Positions 15,278 through 22,300 of a DNA stretch of 22,300 bases are shown piece by piece. Each line of letters begins with the position of its first letter. The first letter of the stretch is position 1. The notes below the pieces were generated by a model. That model searched no databases. It was given only the letters and a program-made list of their open reading frames with translations, and was not told the origin of the DNA. The stretch is taken from contig SXWC01000177.1 in the NCBI GenBank assembly GCA_005789975.1, forward strand, positions 1-22,300, given 5' to 3'. The DNA is from Planctomycetaceae bacterium (lineage in GTDB: Bacteria > Planctomycetota > Planctomycetia > Pirellulales > UBA1268). Made by a program: the position numbers and the translations under genes.

Positions 15278-16003
15278 ATGAACGCCACCCACGGGAACGG
15301 AGTGCACGCGGCAGAAACCCCTCCCTCGCAGGGGTGCGGGGGTGCTGGGCAACGGTTCGGCCCTCCCGCCGATTGCCGTCGCATTCTCATCGTTGGCGCG
15401 GGTGGATTCGGTCGCGAAGTGTTGAGTTGGGCGAATGACACCTGGCCCGATCACGCTGCAAAGATTGCAGGGTTTCTCTCCGCGGACGCCTCTCGCCGAG
15501 TTCCGCTGCCGATCCTAGGTGATCCGGAGTTATTCCCACCTGTCCCCGGCGATGCCTTCCTGCTCGCCATTGGCATCCCCGACACCCGCCGTCGCGTCGC
15601 CGAGGCCCTGCTCGCCAAAAGCGCGGTGTTCCTGACGCTCGTTCACCCCACGGCCATCGTCGCGACCACGGCCACGGTCGGCGTGGGATCGATCGTCTGT
15701 CCATATGCGATTGTCAGCGATGCGGCGAAGGTAGGACCATTCGTCTTAGCTAATTACCACTCCTCGTTAGGGCATGATTCCAATGCTGGCGGGTTCTCGG
15801 TGCTCTCGCCCTACGCAACACTCGGAGGAAATGCTCAGATCGGGCAAGAGGTATTCCTCGGGATGCATGCTTCGGTGGGGCCGTCGCGAAAAGTTGGAAC
15901 TGGCAGCAAGATCAGCGCGCTGTCCTGCGCGCTTGCTGATGTGCCTTGCGACTCGATCGTGTATGGCGTGCCGGGGCGTATTGCGCCACGAATTTCGCTG
16001 TAA
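15278..16003 (+). CDS. Sugar-nucleotide acyltransferase (PglD/NeuD family)
   Basis: A 241-residue left-handed beta-helix acyltransferase. An N-terminal Rossmann-like domain (RILIVGAGGFGREVLSWAND, about 35-54) precedes hexapeptide repeats (about 125-225). A GHD histidine (His166) sits at the position of the catalytic His in PglD (EHE motif). It ends in the family's YGVPGRIA motif. Such enzymes N-acylate the UDP-4-amino sugar made by PglE-type enzymes, or O-acetylate sialic-type sugars. Given the PglF/PglE/PglC neighbours, a PglD role is likely. The first ~33 residues (HGNGVHAAETPPSQGCGGAG...) are extra compared with the family and include a short inverted repeat at DNA level. No later ATG precedes the core, so ATG 15278 is kept. 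Confidence 0.88.
   Translation: MNATHGNGVHAAETPPSQGCGGAGQRFGPPADCRRILIVGAGGFGREVLSWANDTWPDHAAKIAGFLSADASRRVPLPILGDPELFPPVPGDAFLLAIGIPDTRRRVAEALLAKSAVFLTLVHPTAIVATTATVGVGSIVCPYAIVSDAAKVGPFVLANYHSSLGHDSNAGGFSVLSPYATLGGNAQIGQEVFLGMHASVGPSRKVGTGSKISALSCALADVPCDSIVYGVPGRIAPRISL
15317..15335. repeat. Inverted repeat in the N-terminal extension of the acyltransferase gene
   Basis: ACCCCT-CCCTCGC-AGGGGT is a perfect 6-bp inverted repeat inside the extra N-terminal coding segment. It is unlike the GGAAGCCC repeat family and may be a separate inserted element or a leader structure. Confidence 0.35.
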
Positions 16004-16033
16004 GCAAAATTGGGGATCGAGGAGGGCGTATTT

Positions 16034-17485
16034 ATGATTTTGTGTACTTTGAAAAATGTCGCCGCTTGCGTGTTGCTCGCTTCCTGGGCGACCGCGGCAG
16101 ATGACCAGCGGCTCCCGGTGCCGCAGGCCGAGGCCCGAGCCCGCGCTTCAGATCGGATTCGAGAGATTTTTCAGTCCGATGTAGAAAAAGCCAACACAGT
16201 TGAATCCAAGGCAGCCGTCGCGAAAAAACTCATGGATTTTGCGGATGACGATGCATCATCAGCAGAGAAGTTTGCGCTGCTTCAAGCAGCTGAGTCGTTG
16301 GCGACGAAGGCGGGGGACGCCAAAATCGCGCTGGCGGCTCTTGCTAGGAGGTCCGAGTTATTTCAAATCGATGCGACAGCGTCAAAGGCCGAAATGCTTG
16401 GGGAGTTGGCTAAGACCGTTCCTCAGGGCTCCGCAGGGATCGTGATCGACGCGTTGCTTACCGCGGCTGCAGCGGACCTGGCGGCCGACAACGTGGATGG
16501 CGCTAAAACAAAGAGCCAGAGCGCGATGACGGCGGCCCGTCGATCAAAGGATAAGAGACGGCAGAAAGAAATCGCTGACCTTATGGAGGCGGTCAGGGTT
16601 CGCAGCAAGGAAATCGACAAGGTTCGCCCGTGGCTCGATCGTCTTGCAGGAAACAAGGACGATTGTGAAGCACTTGATTTTGTCGGCAAACATTACTGTT
16701 TCGAAACAGAGCGTTGGGATCTTGGGCTGCCGTTTCTCGCGAAGGGCACTAATCAGGAACTTGCTGCATTGGCTAAAGCCGACCTCTCGGTCGGCCAAGA
16801 TGAGAATGCTCGTCTCACTGTTGGCGATGCCTGGTGTCGCTATGCGGATCAGATGAAGCAGTCGGTTGAATCGAAAGCCTGCCTGCGGCGAGCTGAGTCC
16901 CACTATCAGGCAGTGCTTCCCGTTTTGACTGGGCTGAAAAAGGCAAAGGCAACGCAGGCCCTGGACATGATTGGCAAGAAGATCGGTTCGAACACGCAGG
17001 ACTGGATTACCGTGTTCCGCGGAGATGACCCGAAGATTTGGAACACCAAGACCGACGAAGGTTTTGTCCATTACGCGATGCCGCTGTCGTCTCTGCCGAA
17101 CAATATCCGCTTTATCCGAATAAGAAGACGGAATGGCGAAGAGGTCATTATCGGCATGACTAAAGACAGGCTGGCTGCCGTCTCTTTCGACGGTCGCTAC
17201 GGCTGGAATGGGTCGGGGCAGCAGATGTATGACGACGTCATGCTCGGCGTACTCGATGGAGAAATGAGGATGCCGAATCACCAGAGCAAGGTTGCTATTG
17301 CCTACCGTGCTGGGGGTAAGGCCGATGCCATCTTTGGAGGTTGGGGGTTCGGTCACTCGCAACTTTCCGGAACAAAGCAGGACTTCGCTTGGGGCAACGG
17401 TGATACGCTACCGCCAGAGCCTATTGAGATTTCGGTGCTTTGCCGAGACCTCAGTCCGAAGGACGCCCCCAAACTCCTGCGTTGA
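16034..17485 (+). CDS. Secreted lower-GC protein of unknown function with planctomycete helical domain
   Basis: A 483-residue exported protein with a signal peptide (MILCTLKNVAACVLLASWATA, cleavage near AADD). The N-terminal half (about 40-200) is helical and shares its pattern with the secreted protein at 2434-3060. The C-terminal part (from about 330, DWITVFRGDDPKIWNTK ... IIGMTKDRLAAVSFDGRYGW ... WGFGHS) looks like a beta-rich domain that I cannot name. ATG 16034 is preferred because GAGGAG lies about 9 bases upstream. GC content and codon use (many AAA, ATT, GAT) are visibly lower than in the flanking sugar genes, from about 15,700 onward. It lies between the acyltransferase and rfbF, so it is probably co-transcribed, but its role in polysaccharide biology is unknown. 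Confidence 0.8.
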   Translation: MILCTLKNVAACVLLASWATAADDQRLPVPQAEARARASDRIREIFQSDVEKANTVESKAAVAKKLMDFADDDASSAEKFALLQAAESLATKAGDAKIALAALARRSELFQIDATASKAEMLGELAKTVPQGSAGIVIDALLTAAAADLAADNVDGAKTKSQSAMTAARRSKDKRRQKEIADLMEAVRVRSKEIDKVRPWLDRLAGNKDDCEALDFVGKHYCFETERWDLGLPFLAKGTNQELAALAKADLSVGQDENARLTVGDAWCRYADQMKQSVESKACLRRAESHYQAVLPVLTGLKKAKATQALDMIGKKIGSNTQDWITVFRGDDPKIWNTKTDEGFVHYAMPLSSLPNNIRFIRIRRRNGEEVIIGMTKDRLAAVSFDGRYGWNGSGQQMYDDVMLGVLDGEMRMPNHQSKVAIAYRAGGKADAIFGGWGFGHSQLSGTKQDFAWGNGDTLPPEPIEISVLCRDLSPKDAPKLLR

Positions 17486-17505
17486 CTATTGCGAGTTGAG
17501 TCGAA

Positions 17506-18291
17506 ATGAAAGTCGTCATTCTCTGCGGCGGCAAGGGCACTCGGCTCCGGGAGGAGACGGAGTATCGTCCCAAGCCGATGGTGCCGATCGGAGGCCGGCC
17601 GATCCTCTGGCATATCATGAAATATTACGCTCATTTTGGGCACAGAGACTTCATCCTCTGTCTCGGCTACCGGGGCGACATGATCAAGGAATTCTTCCGC
17701 AACTATTCATGGAACACATGCGACGTCACGCTGTCGCTCGGCAGCCAGCCGCGGGCAACCTTCCACGATCAACACGACGAGGAGGACTGGACGGTCACGC
17801 TTGCGGAGACGGGGCCGGAGTCGATGACCGCCTACCGCGTGAGGCAGATTCGCCGCCATCTTGCGCCAGGTGAGCCATTCCTCCTCACCTACGGCGACGG
17901 GCTCTCGACCATCGATATCAACGCCTCGATCGTCGAGCATGCCAAGGCCGGCCGGGCCCTCACAGTCTCCGCCGTGCATCCCGCCGGTCGGTTTGGATCG
18001 ATGTCCATCGATGACGAGGGCCGCATCCACATCTTCCAGGAAAAGCCGCAGATGGAGACGGCTTACGTCAACGGCGGCTACATGGTGTGCGAGCCCCGCT
18101 TCCTCGACTATCTGCCAGACGATCCCGGGATGATGCTCGAACGGCAGCCGATGGACGCGCTGCTCCGCGATGGGCAATTGCATTCCTACCGGCACGAGGG
18201 CTGGTGGCAGCCGATGGACACCTATCAGGAGATGCAATACCTCGACCGCATGTGGGCGGAAAACAAGGCGCCGTGGAAGGCGTGGGAGTGA
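17506..18291 (+). CDS. rfbF: Glucose-1-phosphate cytidylyltransferase
   Basis: A 261-residue enzyme that makes CDP-glucose from CTP and glucose-1-phosphate, the first step towards 3,6-dideoxyhexoses. The nucleotide-binding signature is ILCGGKGTRLREETEYRPKP, with KPM and GGRPILWHIMKYY following. Further family stretches are GYRGDMIKEFFRNY, TYGDGLSTIDI, FQEKPQ and VNGGYMV. The length is typical for RfbF. ATG 17506 lies 20 bases after the preceding gene. The stop overlaps GTG 18288 of rfbG as GTGA. Confidence 0.96.
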   Translation: MKVVILCGGKGTRLREETEYRPKPMVPIGGRPILWHIMKYYAHFGHRDFILCLGYRGDMIKEFFRNYSWNTCDVTLSLGSQPRATFHDQHDEEDWTVTLAETGPESMTAYRVRQIRRHLAPGEPFLLTYGDGLSTIDINASIVEHAKAGRALTVSAVHPAGRFGSMSIDDEGRIHIFQEKPQMETAYVNGGYMVCEPRFLDYLPDDPGMMLERQPMDALLRDGQLHSYRHEGWWQPMDTYQEMQYLDRMWAENKAPWKAWE

Positions 18292-19445
18292 GGGGTGGCG
18301 GGGAATCCGCTCCGTTCGGCGGCGCGTTCGCGGGGGCCCGCGTGCTCGTCACCGGCCACACGGGCTTCAAGGGCTCTTGGCTCTGCGAATGGCTGCTCGC
18401 TCTGGGGGCTGACGTCGCGGGCTATGCTCTCGAGCCCGACACCACTCCCTCGCTGTTCGTGCAACTCGGGCTGGCGGATCGCCTGCGGCACCACGTCGGC
18501 GACATTCGCGACGCCGTGGCCGTCGGCAAACTGATCTACGCCACGCGGCCCCGGTTCGTGTTCCACCTCGCGGCCCAGCCGATCGTGCGCCGCTCCTACC
18601 GCGAGGCCCACTACACGTGGGAGACGAACGTCATGGGTACGATACACGTGCTCGAGGCGCTGCGGCGGCTCGAAGAGCCGTGTGCCGCGGTTATGGTGAC
18701 CACCGACAAGTGCTATGAGAACCGCGAGTGGCTCTTTGGATATCGTGAGAATGATCCGCTCGGCGGCCACGACCCTTACAGTTCCAGCAAGGCCGGGGCG
18801 GAACTGGCCATTGCGTCGTGGCGCGGTTCGTTCTTCACCGAGGGGCATCCGGTACGAATCGCCAGCGCCCGCGCCGGCAACGTCATCGGCGGCGGCGATT
18901 GGGCGGAGGACCGCATCGTGCCCGACTCGATGCGGGCGCTCTCCCGCGGCGAGCCAATTCATGTCCGCAATCCTTCCGCCACCCGCCCGTGGCAGCACGT
19001 CTTGGAGCCTGACAGCGGCTACCTCGCTCTGGCCGCAGCTCTGGCGCTCCGACCGGAAGACCGGCGGCTCGACTCGGCATTTAATATTGGTCCCGGCCAC
19101 GATGCTAACCAGCCCGTCCGCAACCTCGTCGCGGAGACCCTGCGCCACTGGCCGGGAGAGTGGATTGACCACAGTTCCGCCACTGCCCCGCACGAGGCCT
19201 CGCTGCTCCAACTCGACAACGGCAAGATCGAGGCTATCGTCGGCTGGCGGCCCGCGTGGACCTTCCGCGAGGCGGTCGGGCGCACGGTGGCTTGGTACCG
19301 TGACATGCACGACCATCACACGGCATCGGCGGCCCGCGACTGCACGCTTCGAGACATCTCGGCCTATGTCGAGGCGGCCGCTCGCGCCGAGGCCGCCTGG
19401 ACCGGCCCTGCCGCCCTCCCTTTACCCAGCGTGACAAATGCCTGA
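18288..19445 (+). CDS. rfbG: CDP-glucose 4,6-dehydratase
   Basis: A 385-residue SDR that converts CDP-glucose to CDP-4-keto-6-deoxyglucose. It has a [15 protein letters not shown] cofactor motif, [28 protein letters not shown] and the catalytic YSSSK (Tyr/Lys), followed by [20 protein letters not shown], all characteristic of RfbG. GTG 18288 is chosen because it overlaps the rfbF stop and is the nearest in-frame start before the Rossmann strand; the open frame extends upstream only as rfbF antiphase. It carries about 17 extra residues before the core. Its stop overlaps the rfbH start by eight bases. Confidence 0.95.
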   Translation: MRGGGESAPFGGAFAGARVLVTGHTGFKGSWLCEWLLALGADVAGYALEPDTTPSLFVQLGLADRLRHHVGDIRDAVAVGKLIYATRPRFVFHLAAQPIVRRSYREAHYTWETNVMGTIHVLEALRRLEEPCAAVMVTTDKCYENREWLFGYRENDPLGGHDPYSSSKAGAELAIASWRGSFFTEGHPVRIASARAGNVIGGGDWAEDRIVPDSMRALSRGEPIHVRNPSATRPWQHVLEPDSGYLALAAALALRPEDRRLDSAFNIGPGHDANQPVRNLVAETLRHWPGEWIDHSSATAPHEASLLQLDNGKIEAIVGWRPAWTFREAVGRTVAWYRDMHDHHTASAARDCTLRDISAYVEAAARAEAAWTGPAALPLPSVTNA

Positions 19446-20886
19446 CAGCCGATCGATCGAGGAAGTTCGTGCCGAAATTCTCGCGCTTGTGCGCGAGTAT
19501 GCGGTCCGCCGACACGGCGCCTTCGCATTGCCAAAGCCGACTGGCCGGGGCGGCTTCGCAGCAGGCGAGTCGACCGTGCCCTACGCCGGCCGCGTCTTCG
19601 ACGCCGACGAGGTGGAGGCGGGCGTGGCTTCGATGCTCGATTTTTGGCTCACCCTTGGGCCCGAAGGTGAGGCGTTTGAGCGGGAGTTGGCCGCCGCCCT
19701 TGGCGTGCGGAACTCGATCCTTGTCAACTCCGGCTCGTCAGCCAACCTCGTGGCCTTTTCGGCCCTTACCAGTCCCAAGCTTGGTGACCGCCGGCTGAAA
19801 CCGGGCGACGAGGTAATTACCGTAGCCGCCGGCTTTCCGACGACGGTGGCGCCGATCATCCAGAATGGATGCGTGCCGGTGTTCATCGACAACGATCCGG
19901 TGACGCTCAACGGCCGGGTGGACCAACTCGACGACGCCTATGCGCCGGGTAAGACCCGGGCCGTGATGATGGCCCACACCCTTGGCAATCCCTTCGACCT
20001 CGCGGCCGTGACCGATTTTTGCCGGCGGCATGACCTCTGGCTGATCGAGGACAACTGCGACGCCCTGGGAAGCACCTACGACGGCCGCCTCACCGGCACG
20101 TTCGGCGACCTTTCGACGCAGTCTTTCTATCCGCCACACCATATCACGATGGGTGAGGGGGGCGCGGTCAACGTCGTGAAGAACGCCGGGCTCAAGCTCT
20201 TGGTTGAGAGTTTCCGCGACTGGGGCCGCGACTGCTGGTGCCCCAGCGGCAAAGACAATACCTGCAACAAGCGCTTCGGCTGGCAACTCGGGGAGTTGCC
20301 CGAAGGATACGACCACAAATACATCTACACACATCTCGGCTACAACCTGAAGCCGACCGATCCCCAGGCCGCCATCGGCCGCAAGCAGTTGGAAAAGTTT
20401 CCGGGATTCGTGGCGGCCCGCCGCCGCAATTGGCAGACGCTGCGAACCCTCTTCGAGCCCTACGCCGAGTGGCTCGATTTCCAACTGCCGACTCATGCAG
20501 TCTCCTGGTCGCCGTCGGGATTCACCTGGGACACGAGCGGCCACACATCGGATCCGTCGTGGTTCGGCTTCATGATCCGTGCGAAGCCCGGCTCCCCCCT
20601 GACGCGGAGGCAGATCGCCGTGGCCCTCGACGAGGCCAAGATCGGCAACCGCATGCTCTTCGGCGGCAACCTCGTGCGGCAGCCCGTGTTCGTCCAGGCC
20701 AAGGCAAAGGGCACGATCGCGATGCGGATCGTCGGCGATCTCGTCGGGGCCGACGCGATCATGAATGAGACCCTGTTTGTCGGCGTGTATCCCGGCCTGA
20801 CGGAGCCAATGTGCCAGCACATCGCCGACACGATCGGCGCCGCGCTGAAGGGCGGCCGCAAACAGCCGCAGGCGGCATCTCTATGA
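19438..20886 (+). CDS. rfbH: CDP-4-dehydro-6-deoxyglucose 3-dehydratase (E1)
   Basis: A 482-residue PMP- and [2Fe-2S]-dependent dehydratase that removes the C3 hydroxyl. It has the aminotransferase fold, with [18 protein letters not shown] and [12 protein letters not shown], but the Schiff-base lysine is replaced by His (His234/235 in [12 protein letters not shown]), as expected for E1/RfbH. The iron-sulfur ligands are visible as Cys207, Cys266, Cys268 and Cys276 (C-x58-C-x-C-x7-C), close to the spacing known for E1. The reductase partner E3 (RfbI) is not in the window and must lie further downstream or elsewhere. ATG 19438 overlaps rfbG. Confidence 0.95.
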   Translation: MPDSRSIEEVRAEILALVREYAVRRHGAFALPKPTGRGGFAAGESTVPYAGRVFDADEVEAGVASMLDFWLTLGPEGEAFERELAAALGVRNSILVNSGSSANLVAFSALTSPKLGDRRLKPGDEVITVAAGFPTTVAPIIQNGCVPVFIDNDPVTLNGRVDQLDDAYAPGKTRAVMMAHTLGNPFDLAAVTDFCRRHDLWLIEDNCDALGSTYDGRLTGTFGDLSTQSFYPPHHITMGEGGAVNVVKNAGLKLLVESFRDWGRDCWCPSGKDNTCNKRFGWQLGELPEGYDHKYIYTHLGYNLKPTDPQAAIGRKQLEKFPGFVAARRRNWQTLRTLFEPYAEWLDFQLPTHAVSWSPSGFTWDTSGHTSDPSWFGFMIRAKPGSPLTRRQIAVALDEAKIGNRMLFGGNLVRQPVFVQAKAKGTIAMRIVGDLVGADAIMNETLFVGVYPGLTEPMCQHIADTIGAALKGGRKQPQAASL

Positions 20887-20899
20887 GGCCGTCCCGACC

Positions 20900-21853
20900 G
20901 TGAACCGCGCTATCGTCACCGGGGCCTCAGGCTTCATCGGCGCCGCCGTCGCGCGGCGGCTGGTCACCGAAGGCGTGCCGACGGCCGTGCTCCTGCGGCC
21001 AACGTCGCACCCCTGGCGACTGGGCGACAGCCTGCCGCATCTCACCGTGATCGAGGGCTCCTTTCACGAGCCGGCGGGCTACGAGGCGGCGCTGGCCGAT
21101 TTCGCGCCTGACACCGTCTTCCATCTCGCCTGGCACGGAGTCGGCCGGTCGCGCCGCGACGATCCCGAACAGGTGCGGGTCAACGTGCCGGGCACGATCG
21201 ACCTCTTCCTCGCCGCCGTGCGGGCCGGTGCCAAGTCTTTCATTGCCGCCGGCTCGCAGGCCGAATACGGTCCGTCGGATCGGCGCATCGACGAGGGGCA
21301 TCCCACCCGTCCCGGCACGCTCTACGGGGCCGCAAAGCTCGCCACCCTGATGCTTTTGGAGCGGCTTGCCGCTGCGCAAGCGATCCGATTGGCCTGGCTG
21401 CGGGTGTTTTCCGTGTATGGGCCGCAGGATGACGAGGGCACGCTCCTGGGCTCCCTGGTTCCACGGCTGCTGGCCGGCGAGCGCCCCGCCGTCACGAGCG
21501 GCACGCAATTGTGGGACTATCTGCACGTCGACGACGCAGCCGCCGCGTTCCTGGCCGTCGCCCGCAGCGCCGCCGCCGGCGTATTCAACGTCGGGGCCGG
21601 CGTCGCCCCGCCGCTCCGCGACTCGATTACCCTCGTGCGCGACCTCATCGATCCGGCCCTGGAGATCGGCTTTGGGGAGGTTCCGCTCGGCGCCGGTGCC
21701 GTCACGCGGCTTGAGCCCGATGTGAGCCGGCTGAAGGCGGCAACGGGCTGGTCTCCGCGCGTTTCGCTGGCAGACGGCCTGCGGTCGACGATCGAATGGC
21801 AGAGACACCGCTGCGGCATGGAGGTGGCAGGCAATGTCGTCGTCGATCGGTAG
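20900..21853 (+). CDS. NAD(P)-dependent CDP-sugar epimerase/reductase
   Basis: A 317-residue extended SDR with TGASGFIGAAVARRL at the N-terminus, VFHLAWHGVGRSR, the Ser-containing AAGSQAEYG, the catalytic YGAAK, and LRVFSVYGPQDDEG followed by WDYLHVDDAA. Placed directly after rfbFGH, it most likely reduces or epimerises the CDP-3,6-dideoxy-4-keto sugar, as abequose or paratose synthases do; the exact product cannot be read from sequence. GTG 20900 is used and lies 13 bases after the rfbH stop. Its 3' end overlaps the following transketolase gene by 20 bases, so the two are coupled. Confidence 0.85.
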   Translation: MNRAIVTGASGFIGAAVARRLVTEGVPTAVLLRPTSHPWRLGDSLPHLTVIEGSFHEPAGYEAALADFAPDTVFHLAWHGVGRSRRDDPEQVRVNVPGTIDLFLAAVRAGAKSFIAAGSQAEYGPSDRRIDEGHPTRPGTLYGAAKLATLMLLERLAAAQAIRLAWLRVFSVYGPQDDEGTLLGSLVPRLLAGERPAVTSGTQLWDYLHVDDAAAAFLAVARSAAAGVFNVGAGVAPPLRDSITLVRDLIDPALEIGFGEVPLGAGAVTRLEPDVSRLKAATGWSPRVSLADGLRSTIEWQRHRCGMEVAGNVVVDR

Positions 21854-22300
21854 AGACGTCGCGATCCAACCCGGCTTTGATCCCCGCGCCCTGCGGCGGC
21901 ACGTGCTGCGGATGGCGAATCGCGGCCAGTCATTTCACGTCGCCTGTGCGTTCTCGATCATCGAGATCTGTTCGGTGCTCTACGAACGGTTTCTACGATA
22001 TGACCCGAAAAACCCGGCTTCGCCCGATCGCGACTACCTCATCCTCTCCAAGGGGCATGGGGTGATGGCGCTCTACGCCTGCTTCTATGAAATCGGCTGG
22101 CTCGATGACACGGATTTCGAAAACTATTTCCAGGACGGCACTCACCTACGCGGCCTGTGCGAGGCGGACGTGCCCGGCTGCGAGGTCACGAGCGGCTCGC
22201 TGGGCCATGGACTGCCGATCGCCTGCGGCATCGCCTTCGGACTGAAGCGTAAGGGCAGCGACCGGCGCGTGTATTGCATCGTCGGCGACGGAGAGATGAA
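21834..22300 (+). CDS. Transketolase, N-terminal (ThDP-binding) subunit, partial
   Basis: The first 155 codons of a gene that runs off the window. LILSKGHGVMALYACFYEIG, then VTSGSLGHGLPIACGIAFGL and VGDGEM are the thiamine-diphosphate-binding signatures of the transketolase N-terminal half. The compact start (only about 20 residues before the first helix) is typical of split transketolases, whose C-terminal half is a separate gene, expected next. ATG 21834 has GGAGG about 9 bases upstream and overlaps the previous gene. In this position it is unlikely to be the housekeeping enzyme. Transfer of a two-carbon unit to a keto sugar is a plausible role, by inference. Confidence 0.88.
   Translation, partial: MSSSIGRDVAIQPGFDPRALRRHVLRMANRGQSFHVACAFSIIEICSVLYERFLRYDPKNPASPDRDYLILSKGHGVMALYACFYEIGWLDDTDFENYFQDGTHLRGLCEADVPGCEVTSGSLGHGLPIACGIAFGLKRKGSDRRVYCIVGDGEM

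Noticed and set aside
19738..20820. 360-codon minus-strand frame opposite rfbH
   Set aside because: Antisense shadow; rfbH carries the complete His and four-Cys signature on the plus strand.

Overview
The window looks like part of a high-GC (roughly two-thirds G+C by eye) planctomycete genome, probably a Pirellulales-like lineage and probably a metagenomic contig. The assignment rests on family resemblance, not a search: an EF-G of planctomycete type, a NusG-like regulator with the planctomycete start 'MPILP...FPADLL', a polysaccharide export protein with a duplicated export domain, and two secreted proteins that share a helical domain I associate with planctomycetes.

Left part (1-3060). The first ~150 bases encode an internal piece of BchN (dark-operative protochlorophyllide reductase). 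It is joined in frame to an EF-G that has lost almost all of its GTPase domain. This is most likely a chimeric join at the contig edge. Next come a complete HicB-HicA toxin-antitoxin pair, flanked by inverted copies of a short dispersed repeat, and a small secreted protein.

Middle-left, minus strand (3148-6092). A sugar-nucleotide reductase/epimerase, a secreted Gln-rich protein, and an outer-membrane polysaccharide export (Wza/OPX-type) lipoprotein. A ~300-base divergent control region with several inverted repeats separates these from the plus-strand genes.

Main plus-strand operon (6396 to the window end). It opens with a specialised NusG paralogue, as in many surface-polysaccharide operons. 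Genes are tightly packed, many with 4-base GTGA/ATGA overlaps. Block 1 encodes a PglF/WbpM-type 4,6-dehydratase, a PglE-type aminotransferase, a WecA/WbpL-type transferase, a PglC-type transferase, an acyl carrier protein, an acyl-activating ligase, an SDR reductase and, further on, a PglD/NeuD acyltransferase. Together they could make a UDP-4-acylamino-4,6-dideoxy sugar (bacillosamine-like), place it on undecaprenyl phosphate, and perhaps supply an unusual acyl group from the carrier protein. Block 2 encodes RfbF, RfbG and RfbH (CDP-3,6-dideoxyhexose pathway), an SDR reductase/epimerase and the start of a split transketolase, suggesting a 3,6-dideoxy sugar that may be C4-branched.

Two toxin-antitoxin-like modules sit inside this operon, and both appear to have lost their partner. 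An intact HicB is followed by a 23-codon HicA with its core deleted. An intact minimal nucleotidyltransferase is followed by a truncated HepT/HI0074-like frame. A secreted protein gene of visibly lower GC lies between the two sugar blocks. Several enzymes carry in-frame insertions, one containing a copy of the dispersed repeat. I saw no tRNA, rRNA, CRISPR array or insertion sequence.
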